A stretch of DNA of 64,000 nucleotides from Chryseobacterium sp. CH25. Its GTDB lineage: Bacteria; Bacteroidota; Bacteroidia; Flavobacteriales; Weeksellaceae. The notes under the pieces were generated by a model. That model was not told the origin of the DNA. It did no database searches and saw only the letters and a list, made by a program, of their open reading frames with translations. The position numbers were made by a program, and so were the translations under genes. How positions within the stretch are numbered: the first letter of the stretch is position 1; every line of letters starts with the position of its first letter. Below are positions 53,026 through 61,481 of the stretch, piece after piece. Location of the stretch: positions 186,001-250,000 of the forward strand of contig NZ_NRQT01000004.1 in NCBI RefSeq assembly GCF_004119455.1, given 5' to 3'.

Positions 53026-54603
53026 ATGCAAGATTCATTAGTAGAATATGGAGCCCGAAGAGTGATTATTACAATCACAGCTATTCTTTGTGCTCTGCTT
53101 GAGATTGTGGACTCCACGATTGTGAATGTTGCCCTTAATGAAATGAAGGGGAACCTGGGAGCTACACTTTCAGAAGTGGGCTGGGTGATTACTGCCTATG
53201 CCATCGGAAACGTAATTATCGTGCCGATGACCAGCTGGCTTTCTCAGCAATTCGGGCGTAGAAATTACTTTGCAGCTTCCATTATCATATTTACCATCTT
53301 TTCATTCCTCTGCGGTAATGCAACGAATATCTGGGAACTGGTATTTTTCAGGCTGATGCAGGGAATTGGTGGGGGAGCCCTTCTGGTAACATCACAAACG
53401 ATTATCACGGAATCTTATCCGATAGAAAAGAGAAGTATGGCTCAGGCCATCTATGGATTAGGGGTAATTATTGGTCCTACTTTGGGCCCACCATTGGGAG
53501 GATATATCGTTGACAACTACAGCTGGCCATATATTTTCTATATCAATATTCCAATCGGGATTGCGGCGACATTAATGACGCTTCAGTTTGTGAGAAGTCC
53601 AAAATATGCTGAAAAACGTAGGGTATCGGATGTAGACTGGATAGGAATTGCTTTGTTGGCCATAACAGTAGGTTCATTGCAGTTCATTCTGGAAAGAGGT
53701 CATGAAGAAGACTGGTTTGAAAGTGGAATGATTGTAGCCTTCACCGTAGCAGCCATTTTAGGATTTATATTATTCCTCTGGCGGGAGCTTACCTTCAAAT
53801 ATCCGATTGTGGAACTCAGGGTACTGAAAAACGGAAACCTGAGGATCGGAACCGTTATGTCCTTTGTCTTAGGATTCGGACTATATGGATCTACCTTTAT
53901 TGTTCCGTTGTATACGCAGAGTATTTTGGGATGGACGGCTCTTCAGTCGGGAGCTTTAATGATCCCCGCAGCTTTAACCACTGCCTTTATGATGCCAATT
54001 ATTGGAAAATTACTTACAAAAGGGGCAAAACAGCAGATATTGGTTTCCCTGGGGTTATTCATCTTCTTTATTTACAGTTTCTGGGGCTACAAAATTCTGA
54101 CTCCGGATACGAGTAAAGAAGCTTTCTTCTGGATGCTGATTGTGAGAGGAGCCGGATTAGGATTATTGTTTATCCCGATTACGTCCCTGTCATTAAGTAC
54201 GCTTAAAGGTCAGGAGATTGGTCAAGGGGCTGCCTTCACCGGAATGATGAGACAGTTGGGTGGATCTTTTGGGATTGCCGCTATTACTACTTTCATTGCC
54301 AATGCAGGCCAGACCTACAGGAATAATCTGATTTCCCATTTAGATGTAAACAGTTTTGATGTTCAGCAGAGACTGGCATCATTAAAGGCCAATTTCATCG
54401 CAAAAGGGATGACTCCTGATGCCGCAATGAATGCCGCTTATAAAATGCTTGACCTATCTGTCACCAAACAGGCAACAGTATTGTCTTATATGGATGTATT
54501 TCTTTACCTCGGTGTAATATTTTTAATATGTATTCCGTTTATCTTATTTATAAAAGAAAGAAAGAGTAAAGAAAAAATAGATTTGAGTGAAGCCATGCAC
54601 TAA
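53026..54603 (+). CDS. DHA2-family (EmrB/QacA) drug:H+ antiporter
   Basis: 525 residues with 14 predicted membrane helices. LEIVDSTIVNVALNEMKGNL near residues 20-45 and FRLMQGIGGGALLVTSQTII near 100-120 are the family motifs. It exports amphiphilic drugs or cell-made toxic compounds as a tripartite pump with the HlyD and TolC products. Fourth gene of the operon; a terminator follows. Confidence 0.95.
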   Translation: MQDSLVEYGARRVIITITAILCALLEIVDSTIVNVALNEMKGNLGATLSEVGWVITAYAIGNVIIVPMTSWLSQQFGRRNYFAASIIIFTIFSFLCGNATNIWELVFFRLMQGIGGGALLVTSQTIITESYPIEKRSMAQAIYGLGVIIGPTLGPPLGGYIVDNYSWPYIFYINIPIGIAATLMTLQFVRSPKYAEKRRVSDVDWIGIALLAITVGSLQFILERGHEEDWFESGMIVAFTVAAILGFILFLWRELTFKYPIVELRVLKNGNLRIGTVMSFVLGFGLYGSTFIVPLYTQSILGWTALQSGALMIPAALTTAFMMPIIGKLLTKGAKQQILVSLGLFIFFIYSFWGYKILTPDTSKEAFFWMLIVRGAGLGLLFIPITSLSLSTLKGQEIGQGAAFTGMMRQLGGSFGIAAITTFIANAGQTYRNNLISHLDVNSFDVQQRLASLKANFIAKGMTPDAAMNAAYKMLDLSVTKQATVLSYMDVFLYLGVIFLICIPFILFIKERKSKEKIDLSEAMH

Positions 54604-54613
54604 ATTTTAATTA

Positions 54614-54642
54614 AAACCTTCGGATTTTCCGGAGGTTTTTTT
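54614..54642 (+). terminator. Terminator of the efflux operon
   Basis: AAACCTTCGGA and TCCGGAGGTTT pair as an 11-bp stem with one G-T wobble, followed by a T-run, shortly after the DHA2 stop. Confidence 0.7.
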
Positions 54643-55077
54643 GTTTAAAAGTAGAGGTGAAAAACAACACAATTGATACATTTTCTAAGGGGAATATCTC
54701 CCATGTTCAAGCCTTCAACTTCCTATCTTTTAAGTTCATTACTCATTTTGTTAAAAATAAAATCACTTATTGGAGAATTTATTTATTTTTTTTAGCTTTA
54801 CACTACCAAATGAAAAAATATGAATACATTCCCTCACCTCAAGAATTCCTCTTCAGGAGGTAAAATCAGGAATACTTTTTCCTGATGCATACGGATCTGT
54901 TTCCCGCATCTTTATAGAGTTTTAATGCCTTTTGCTTTTGAAAAGCTGAAGATATGATGAATTGAACATAGATCATTGTGAAATACTTTCCCGATAATGG
55001 TTTTTAATTATCCAATCTTTTTAAAACAATAATGTATCCCATATTTACCAACTGATAACCTTAAACTTAACGTTAAT
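54643..55077. other. Spacer upstream of the gene at 55078
   Basis: I see no gene. A 17-codon frame (54810-54863) reads MKKYEYIPSPQEFLFRR and is followed at once by the inverted repeat TCAGGAA/TTCCTGA (54866-54885). That order resembles a leader peptide with an attenuator, but nothing else supports it. Confidence 0.35.
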
Positions 55078-55674
55078 ATGAACCAGATACAATTGCCGGA
55101 AACCTTTATGGCATTATCAGACTTCAGGAAACATGATGTTTACCATTCTGAAATGGATCAGAATCAGATCATCACAGACTTTTTTCCTGCAACGTTTACA
55201 GAACTTACCCAACGCCTTTCAGATATTACAGGAGCTTTTTATGGCGGATTATTGAAACAGGCAGGTAAGCTTTATGGAGAAGAGAAAGTGAATGAACTTT
55301 CTACTGCTTTCATGTATGATCTTGGATCAAGAATGGCCGTGAAAAATATAGAAACCAAACCTAATCTGCAGCCAGGAATTCCGGCAGTAGCTAAAATAGT
55401 AATAGGAGCAGTTTTTACATCCAGTCCCGAATATAATTTTGATTTCAAAGAATTAAATGACCACAGAGTTGAACTACTGATTAAAGGAGTAGACCGTTAC
55501 TACAAAATCACACAAAGTCTCCATATCGCAGGACTGCTGAAGTGGCCGGTTATAGAACCTTTTATCCAGGGAGTATGCGATACTATGGGACTGGATGTTT
55601 TATTTGAAATGAAAGTACTGAAACTCGATCCGGACAGCTCATGTGTATATGAAGTGGTTGTGGCGGAGAAATAA
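55078..55674 (+). CDS. Hypothetical protein
   Basis: 198 residues, soluble, no signal peptide. FYGGLLKQAGKLYGEEKVNE near residues 60-80 and the C-terminal DTMGLDVLFEMKVLKLDPDS are the clearest segments. It may belong to the L-2-amino-thiazoline-4-carboxylate hydrolase-like or V4R-like ligand-binding group, but the match is weak and I do not assign a function. The next genes are in the opposite direction, beyond tandem repeats. Confidence 0.7.
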   Translation: MNQIQLPETFMALSDFRKHDVYHSEMDQNQIITDFFPATFTELTQRLSDITGAFYGGLLKQAGKLYGEEKVNELSTAFMYDLGSRMAVKNIETKPNLQPGIPAVAKIVIGAVFTSSPEYNFDFKELNDHRVELLIKGVDRYYKITQSLHIAGLLKWPVIEPFIQGVCDTMGLDVLFEMKVLKLDPDSSCVYEVVVAEK

Positions 55675-55678
55675 GTTT

Positions 55679-55818
55679 ATAAAAGATAAAAGATAAAAGA
55701 TAAAAGATAAAAGATAAAAGATTAAAGATTAAAGATTAAAGATTAAAGATTAAAGATTAAAGATTAAAGATTAAAGATTAAAGATTAAAGATTAAAGATT
55801 AAAGATTAAAGATTAAAG
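55679..55818 (+). repeat. Heptanucleotide tandem repeat (20 units)
   Basis: Six copies of ATAAAAG (55679-55720) followed by fourteen copies of ATTAAAG (55721-55818), without interruption. It lies a few bases after the stop of the gene at 55078. Confidence 0.95.
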
Positions 55819-55881
55819 ATTATTTCGTTAAACAACTATTGTGTTTATGCATATCCATCCGGATATCAACATCAATAGGGG

Positions 55882-55895
55882 TGGGCTTTAGCCCA
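55882..55895. repeat. GGGCTTTAGCCC hairpin
   Basis: TGGGCTTTAGCCCA is a perfect palindrome, one half of the paired element seen at 14709 and 56003. Confidence 0.6.
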
Positions 55896-55920
55896 GCCAT
55901 TTATTAAACGCCAATTTTCC

Positions 55921-56000
55921 ATATCAATATCAATATCAATATCAATATCAATATCAATATCAATATCAATATCAATATCAATATCAATATCAATATCAAT
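55921..56000 (+). repeat. Hexanucleotide tandem repeat (ATATCA)n
   Basis: Thirteen perfect ATATCA units plus AT. It sits between two GGGCTTTAGCCC hairpins. Confidence 0.95.
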
Positions 56001-56002
56001 AG

Positions 56003-56060
56003 GAGCGGGCTTTAGCCCGCTCTCATTATAAATAAACACTCATCTGGCTTTAGCCAAAAC
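56003..56060. repeat. Paired GGCTTTAGCC hairpin element
   Basis: GAGCGGGCT-TT-AGCCCGCTC (56003-56022) followed 22 nt later by TGGCTTTAGCCA (56045-56056) and AAAC. Same plan as at 14709-14765. Confidence 0.6.
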
Positions 56061-56175
56061 CTAAAAAATATTCGAAATATTCTGTTGAAAGACTATATAA
56101 AGCAGATGTATGGCCCATAAATCAATACCACGAACCTCGTATCACGTTTCCCGGTATCATGTTGCTCTAATTCAT

Positions 56176-57189
56176 TTATTTGATACTTCCTGTCCATTCA
56201 ATTCCACTAATGTCTATCAGTTTTAAAGTATGAACAGCATCCTTTTGAAGAATATCATCAATTCCAATACTGAGATCTGCTTTAGCTCCCAATGGAATAA
56301 TAAGACTGTGTTTTCCTGGTTTTACTTTAGCTACATAATGATTTTGAATATGATCTTTAGAAAACTTTGAAAGCTCTTTATGATCAATTTCCTTTAAAAT
56401 ATTCCCGTTTTTATCCAGAATATGAATTCCGATGAGGAAAGAGCCATATACATCAGCACCTTCTGTTCTGTAAACTTCAAATTTTAAATCTGAATGAGTG
56501 TGAGAAATATTGGAAATTTCCAGTTTGGGTTTTACAGACTTGTTATGTAGAGTTCCCCAAACACCACCATGAAAATATTGATTGGTATAAAGCGTAAGTC
56601 CAAAAATAAGAAGGGAACCTGTGAGCACAAAAATCTTTGGACTGGAAACAGGTAGTACTCCGGAACCCAGCCACTGAAACCATTTTTTCTGAGTGAAATC
56701 TTTGTTTTTCTTTATAAAATAGTCATCAAGAGAGTAAGATCCGCTTCCGGTAAGGAATAGAACGAAGCCACCCGCAACTCCCAGAACTCCAATTTGCCAT
56801 TCATCCAGACAGGTTGTTCCCAGCCATCCTGAACCTAGGAGAATACCTAGTGCAAGGCTGAAAATTCCTATACTCATTAATCGGGTAAAGAGTCCGAGAA
56901 TGATAAATAAGCCTACAATAGCTTCAATGATCGTAAAAATCATCATTGATCTCTGTAAGGCATCTGGATGAGTAACCAGATATTCTATAATAGGCTTAAT
57001 GCCTAAGGCATTCGGTAAAAAATGGTTGAATTTTTCCCCAATGTATCCTTTTTCATCAGGAATAAGTTTGTTTTCAAGGATAAGTCTGCGCCAGAAGGCT
57101 GAAAAGTAGGTCCATCCGATAACCATTCGAAGGGATAAAGTATATAATCCGGCCAGGTCATAAGACTGGCTGTTTGTAGTATGTTTCAT
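56176..57189 (-). CDS. DoxD/DoxA-like membrane protein (DoxX family)
   Basis: 337 residues. The N-terminal half has about four to five membrane helices (YTLSLRMVIGWTYFSAFWRR near 16-35 and GLFTRLMSIGIFSLALGILL) of the DoxD/DoxX type, TQO small subunit. The C-terminal half, from about 200, is a periplasmic beta domain that begins HGGVWGTLHNKSVKPKLEIS and resembles DoxA. So the two small subunits of thiosulfate:quinone oxidoreductase are joined in one chain. Whether it has that activity here is unproven. A small Cys-containing gene lies 49 bp upstream. Confidence 0.82.
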   Translation of the reverse strand: MKHTTNSQSYDLAGLYTLSLRMVIGWTYFSAFWRRLILENKLIPDEKGYIGEKFNHFLPNALGIKPIIEYLVTHPDALQRSMMIFTIIEAIVGLFIILGLFTRLMSIGIFSLALGILLGSGWLGTTCLDEWQIGVLGVAGGFVLFLTGSGSYSLDDYFIKKNKDFTQKKWFQWLGSGVLPVSSPKIFVLTGSLLIFGLTLYTNQYFHGGVWGTLHNKSVKPKLEISNISHTHSDLKFEVYRTEGADVYGSFLIGIHILDKNGNILKEIDHKELSKFSKDHIQNHYVAKVKPGKHSLIIPLGAKADLSIGIDDILQKDAVHTLKLIDISGIEWTGSIK

Positions 57190-57238
57190 TGAATTTATAT
57201 TGTATTGTAAAAAACTGATTGTTCTGGATTAAAAAGTT

Positions 57239-57616
57239 TTAAACCAGATTCAGTTTCAGTCTTTTAAATAAAATATACTTCGGAGGGCTGTTTCCTGTAG
57301 TATGCCCTGAATATTCATTGAGAAATGGATTTTCTTCCTCCGCACTTCTCGAACCTACGTTAAAATCCAGAAAAGATTTTTTTTGCTTAATCTTAGCATC
57401 TGTTTTGGAAATGGAAATCTTTGAAGAAGTGGAAGATATATCGCAGTTTGTGGAAAGTCCGGATGTGGTTTTTACTTTATTTAAACCACTGATATATTGA
57501 ATATCAAAAATATCAAGAACATCTCTTTTAACAGGACATGGTGATAATGAAAACACCAAAATAAGCATCGTAATGACTGCTTTATAAGTCCTGATATGGA
57601 TTCCGGTGTCTGGCAT
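57239..57616 (-). CDS. Small membrane-anchored hypothetical protein
   Basis: 125 residues with one N-terminal hydrophobic helix (about 13-27) that ends at CPVKRDVLDIFDIQYI, then a Ser/Lys-rich tail. The start at 57616 is supported by a TAGTTTTG box 5 nt upstream. It precedes the DoxD/DoxA gene in the same direction by 49 bp and is probably in the same operon. I do not recognise it. Confidence 0.72.
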   Translation of the reverse strand: MPDTGIHIRTYKAVITMLILVFSLSPCPVKRDVLDIFDIQYISGLNKVKTTSGLSTNCDISSTSSKISISKTDAKIKQKKSFLDFNVGSRSAEEENPFLNEYSGHTTGNSPPKYILFKRLKLNLV

Positions 57617-57621
57617 TCTTA

Positions 57622-57629
57622 CAAAACTA
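57622..57629 (-). promoter_or_regulatory. -7 promoter element for the small gene and DoxD/DoxA
   Basis: Minus-strand TAGTTTTG matches TAnnTTTG and ends 5 nt before the ATG at 57616. Confidence 0.5.
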
Positions 57630-57633
57630 CACT

Positions 57634-58547
57634 TTATTTTAATTTTAGCTCAATAAATTTTAAAAATTCAGCTTGCTGATCTACAAATAAATAGTGGGAA
57701 CAGTTATCAATAAGCTTAAAATTATTTTTTCCAACGATGCTTCTAAGCTTGTTGAGTTGTTTTTCTGAGAATATTCCATCATTTTTTCCATATACAGCAA
57801 AAAGAGGAATACTTTTTCTTTTGATCTCTTTCAAAACGGCTGTATTGTCAAGATTATTCAATGGTTCATTCTGATAAAATTTAATAGGAGAGTTATGGTT
57901 TCTGATATTATTTTTATAGAATTCACTGACCTCATATTCTGCTCTAAGGTTTTTACTTTCCTGGGTAGGACTGGGCATCGTGAAGAAATTGAGTTTACTG
58001 GCCACTTCGTAACACCTTTTTCGGTAAGCAGCTGAGTTTTTATCCAAGTTTTCTATTTCAGCAATTTCCTGCAGCTGAGCAGGATCATTTTTAAAATGTT
58101 CTTTGGCTTTCTTTAAAATATGGTCATAGGTTTCCTGTTGGGTAAATAAAGCTCCGGCAAGGGTAAGGGTCTTTACTTTTCCGGAAACTTACTGGTAAAC
58201 AGAGTGCCGATGATTCCACCGAAGCTGTGTGCCAGAATATGGGCTTTCTGGATATGATAAGTATGGTAAAGCTGATTCAGATCTTCAAAACTTTCTTTGA
58301 AGGTCATGGTGGCATTTTCATCTTTGGAACGTCCTTCACCGCGTCTGTCATATACAATTACGTAGAAGCCTTTATCAGCTAGTTTTTGAGCAGTAGTTCC
58401 TTCAAATAATGTAGCATTTCCACTTGGTCCGCCATGAATAAAAATCACGACAGGATTCTGTTGGTTTCCATAGTTTTTTGAATAGATGGTCTGAGCATAT
58501 ATGGAAACTGAAAATAAATACAACAAAAGGGAAAATATTAATTTCAT
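57634..58547 (-). pseudogene. Secreted alpha/beta hydrolase, apparent frameshift
   Basis: About 305 residues after repair. The start at 58547 (MKLIFSLLLYLFSV) gives a signal peptide ending near IYAQ. The first part has VVIFIHGGPSGNATLFEG (oxyanion), VYDRRGEGRS and AHSFGG, the nucleophile Ser. The frame breaks at CCGGAAAAGTAAAG (T-run 58177-58180): one more A gives FPEKVKTLTLAGALFTQQET, open to 57634, with the acid (YGKNDGIF) and His (NCSHYLF). The HGGPSG pattern recalls proline iminopeptidases. Read as a sequence error. Confidence 0.82.
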
Positions 58548-58854
58548 GGATGTTTTTTGGATTGCTAATCTAGTTAATATTTTTAAGGTATTGAAAAGAG
58601 CTGTTGATGGGAATGTTATAAACCATCCCGTCAAAAATTATTTAAATTTTTGCCACCCCTCCAGAGGAAGTGAATTTTAGTACTTTTAATTGTGATGTTA
58701 TGGATAGAGTAGATGTCTATTTGTTAAAAGACTTTGAAAGATTTTTCAAACCAAAAAACTTCCATCTTCCTTTCTTCAAAAAAATACACTACTGACTAAC
58801 AGTTGTCACAACCTTGCCTTATCTTTATCCCGTTAAACCAAAACAGATACTTCA
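58548..58854. other. Intergenic spacer without a gene
   Basis: 307 bp between the divergent hydrolase and tag genes. It carries a CCACCCCTCC-AGAGG step and the pyrimidine-rich motif at 58756. TATCTTTA, one base off the -7 consensus, lies about 30 nt before tag. Confidence 0.5.
58756..58773 (+). repeat. Dispersed pyrimidine-rich motif (AACTTCC type)
   Basis: AAACTTCCATCTTCCTTT, matching the start of the motif at 30585. Confidence 0.4.
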
Positions 58855-59414
58855 ATGAGTTATTGCTTAGCCATAGACGGAATGCAGCCTGAGAGCAGAA
58901 AAGAATTGCATAAAAATTATCACGATAACTATTATGGATTCCCTATTCATGATGATAATGAATTGTTTGGGAGATTGATTCTGGAAATCAATCAGGCAGG
59001 TTTAAGCTGGGAAACGGTTTTAAAGAAAGAAGAAAGTTTCAGAAAGGCCTATGACAATTTTGATATCAAAAAATAGCATCTTATACTGAGGAAGACAGGG
59101 AAAGACTTTTAAGTGACAGTGGAATTATCCGAAATAAACTGAAAGTAAATGCAGCCATTGAAAATGCAAAAACCATCATAGAGCTGCAAAAAGAGTTTGG
59201 TTCCTTTGAGAAATGGCTGGAGCATCATCATCCTAAAACATTACCAGAATGGATGAAACTGTTTAAGAAAACATTCAAGTTTACAGGTGGTGAAATTGTA
59301 AATGAATTTCTGATGAGCACCGGTTATCTGAAAGGGTCACATCATGAAACCTGTCCCATTTATGCAAAAGTTTTAGATCAGAAACCTTTATGGAACAAAG
59401 GCGAGAAAAACTAA
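58855..59414 (+). pseudogene. tag: DNA-3-methyladenine glycosylase I, apparent frameshift
   Basis: Removes 3-methyladenine from DNA. The start at 58855 has MSYCLAIDG with the zinc-binding Cys4, then YHDNYYGFPIHDD and EINQAGLSWETVLKKEESFR with the catalytic region. The frame stops after a run of six A (59068-59073). Seven A give KKIASYTEEDRERLL and continue to 59414, including the second zinc site HHETCPIY. The repaired product is about 186 residues, a normal length. I treat it as a sequence error. Confidence 0.9.
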
Positions 59415-59441
59415 AAACAATTGAATCTTTAGTAAAAAATA

Positions 59442-59469
59442 TCATGCCAACACAAATTTGTTGGCATGA
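59442..59469 (-). terminator. Terminator for the gene at 59474
   Basis: TCATGCCAACA and TGTTGGCATGA form an 11-bp stem with a 6-nt loop; a T-rich tract lies on the minus strand after it. Confidence 0.7.
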
Positions 59470-59473
59470 AGAA

Positions 59474-59983
59474 TTATTTTAAACTTCTTACAGTAACATC
59501 TGGTTTTTCGCCTTGAGGAACAATAAAAATGGCATTATCACTGATGATGTCGCCCGGATCGAAATAATAACTTCCGGTTACGGGAATCGTACTGGTTGTA
59601 AATTTTCCGGATTGGTCATAAGCAGAATAGGTTACATTGAGCATCTGTGCTTTCATTTTCAGTTCCATTTTTTTAGAAGTGAGTCTTGCTCCGGTAGCAT
59701 TAATACAGTCCAATTCTATAAGACCAATATTGCTTACGATCTGTGGAAAAGCAGACAATCTGATGTTGTACGCTTTATCCGATTTATTTTTTACTGATGC
59801 CGAGACTTTATAACGGTCATATTGCTTCCCACCAGATTCAACACTTTCTTTATTGAGAATATTGAAGGTAACATCCATACCGTTAACTTCTAAAGTCTGA
59901 CCATCAGAAATCTTTTGTGCATTTGTAAAGGAGTGACAAAGAATTGTTGTTGTGAGGGATAATAAGAATATTAGATTTTTCAT
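59474..59983 (-). CDS. Secreted hypothetical protein
   Basis: 169 residues. Signal peptide to about residue 22 (ending FTNAQ), then a beta-rich domain with LEVNGMDVTFNILNKESVES and YRYKVSASVKNKSDKAYNIR (partial). It resembles an immunoglobulin-like or NEAT-like fold in shape only. No family assigned. It lies between tag and hxlR with its own terminator. Confidence 0.72.
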   Translation of the reverse strand: MKNLIFLLSLTTTILCHSFTNAQKISDGQTLEVNGMDVTFNILNKESVESGGKQYDRYKVSASVKNKSDKAYNIRLSAFPQIVSNIGLIELDCINATGARLTSKKMELKMKAQMLNVTYSAYDQSGKFTTSTIPVTGSYYFDPGDIISDNAIFIVPQGEKPDVTVRSLK

Positions 59984-60079
59984 GATATTATTTTGTGTAT
60001 AAATTGGTAATTAAATTTACATAAAATAATAAAATGAAGTATAAATTACTTTTTAACTGTTGTTCTTGTTGAATTTATT

Positions 60080-60457
60080 TTATTCATTTTCAGGAGGGTT
60101 TTCGATTACCTGTCTGTGCTCTATTCCCCATTTTTCAAACTCCAGAATAATAGGTTTCAGTTTATAACCGATTTCTGTCAGTTCATATTCTACCCGTGGT
60201 GGCACTTCAGCATAAACTGTTCTCGTAATAATCTTATCTTCCTCCAGCCTGCGAAGTTGGAGCGTAAGCATACGTTCAGTAATATTCTGAAGACGTTTCT
60301 TAAGTTCGCCAAATCTCATTTTACCATTGATGAGGTAGCAGCAGATCGCAAGTGCCCATTGCCCACCGATGATATTGGATGCGTAAACCTCCGGACATTC
60401 ATCCGAAAGCGCTTTTTTATTGGAGAAATTGGTTGACGTTTCCTTTATTTTAGTCAT
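60080..60457 (-). CDS. HxlR-family transcriptional regulator
   Basis: 125 residues. Winged helix: CYLINGKMRFGELKKRLQNI near 45-65, then TERMLTLQLRRLEEDKIITR (recognition and wing). HxlR proteins respond to quinones, electrophiles or aldehydes. The gene is divergent from an NAD(P)H oxidoreductase, and a 12-bp inverted repeat spans the gap, so it probably controls that gene and itself. Confidence 0.92.
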   Translation of the reverse strand: MTKIKETSTNFSNKKALSDECPEVYASNIIGGQWALAICCYLINGKMRFGELKKRLQNITERMLTLQLRRLEEDKIITRTVYAEVPPRVEYELTEIGYKLKPIILEFEKWGIEHRQVIENPPENE

Positions 60458-60514
60458 TACTTACATTTTTTATAGTACCCTACAATTGGTAGCTAATGTA
60501 CGAAATGTAAGTAA
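60457..60514. promoter_or_regulatory. Candidate HxlR operator: 12-bp inverted repeat
   Basis: TTACTTACATTT (60457-60468) and AAATGTAAGTAA (60503-60514) are perfect inverted repeats 34 nt apart, each flanking one of the two divergent genes. The left arm includes the first base of the hxlR start codon. Confidence 0.65.
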
Positions 60515-60521
60515 AGTGTTG

Positions 60522-60529
60522 TATTTTTG
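60522..60529 (+). promoter_or_regulatory. -7 promoter element for the NAD(P)H oxidoreductase
   Basis: TATTTTTG matches TAnnTTTG, 19 nt before the ATG at 60549. The right arm of the inverted repeat lies just upstream. Confidence 0.55.
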
Positions 60530-60548
60530 TTATAGAAATTTAAACATA

Positions 60549-61124
60549 ATGAAGACGTTAATTATTGTTACCCATCCTGAAATTGAAACATCTGTCATCA
60601 ATAAAAGATGGATTGAAGAATTGGAAAAAAATCCCGAAAAATATACAGTACATCAATTATACAAAGCATATCCCGATGGAAAAATTAATGTAGCAAAAGA
60701 ACAGGAGCTGATGGAGTCTCATGATAATATCGTATTTCAGTTTCCTTTCTACTGGTTCAGCAGCCCGCCACTTTTGAAACAATGGCTGGATGAGGTTATT
60801 TTATATGGTTGGGCATATGGAAGCAACAGTGGATTTAAACTTGCTGGGAAAAAAATGGCTTTAGCTGTTACTGCCGGAATTGATGAAGACGTATACTCTG
60901 CTTCAGGAAAATATAAATATACGATGAAGGAACTTCTCAGACCTTATGAGTTAACCTTTGAATATATTAAGGCACAATATGAAGATCCTTTTGTTTATTA
61001 TGGTATAGAGCGTAATCCTTCAGAGGAATGGATTGAGAGAAGTGTTCCTATGTATCTTGAGTTTTTGGAGGCTCTTTCAGGTCAAGGTAAATTGGCCCTT
61101 GATAGCTGCCAGGACTCTCTTTAA
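60549..61124 (+). CDS. NAD(P)H-dependent oxidoreductase (MdaB/KefF-like)
   Basis: 191 residues. The start at 60549 (MKTLIIVTHPEIETSVINKR) is the normal family start; the longer open frame is antisense to hxlR. Flavodoxin-like fold: FQFPFYWFSSPPLLKQWLDE near residues 59-78 binds the flavin, and ALAVTAGIDEDVYSASGKYK follows. Enzymes of this type reduce quinones by two electrons and protect against electrophiles, consistent with control by an HxlR regulator. Confidence 0.92.
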   Translation: MKTLIIVTHPEIETSVINKRWIEELEKNPEKYTVHQLYKAYPDGKINVAKEQELMESHDNIVFQFPFYWFSSPPLLKQWLDEVILYGWAYGSNSGFKLAGKKMALAVTAGIDEDVYSASGKYKYTMKELLRPYELTFEYIKAQYEDPFVYYGIERNPSEEWIERSVPMYLEFLEALSGQGKLALDSCQDSL

Positions 61125-61193
61125 TACTTGTCAATATATTTGTTCTTGTAAATTGTAGACATGGAGCTATATTTTTGTATAGTAAGGTTATAT

Positions 61194-61472
61194 TTAACTG
61201 ATATATTTTGTATTAAATTGATCCAGATCCATGGCTTGCTCCTGAAAATATTCTTTAAATGTATTGGACAGTTTCTCGTCTTTAAATTTTACAAGAGTAT
61301 ATCCACTATCAAAAGCAATAATTTCCAGAATACCTTCCTGAATTAAAAAATGATTGGATTTCCAAACATTTATATCTTCTGCAGATAATGTAGAAAGTAG
61401 GGAGGTATCTGTTTCAATATGATTGGGTACAGCTGATATTATCCCCCAAATGATCTCACATATGTATTTCAT
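61194..61472 (-). CDS. Small hypothetical protein
   Basis: 92 residues, soluble, acidic. MKYICEIIWGIISAVPNHIE at the start and YTLVKFKDEKLSNTFKEYFQ near 60-80. It lies 9 bp downstream of the gene at 61482, so the two are probably co-transcribed. No family recognised. Confidence 0.6.
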   Translation of the reverse strand: MKYICEIIWGIISAVPNHIETDTSLLSTLSAEDINVWKSNHFLIQEGILEIIAFDSGYTLVKFKDEKLSNTFKEYFQEQAMDLDQFNTKYIS

Positions 61473-61481
61473 TGTAATGAG

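Noticed and set aside
54810-54863. 17-codon leader peptide with attenuator
   Set aside because: There is no run of a regulating amino acid and no biosynthetic operon downstream.
55679-56000. CRISPR-like repeat array
   Set aside because: Units are 7 and 6 nt with no spacers and no cas genes nearby; these are simple tandem repeats.
55679-56000. Phase-variable promoter
   Set aside because: The arrays lie between convergent 3' ends, not upstream of a start codon.
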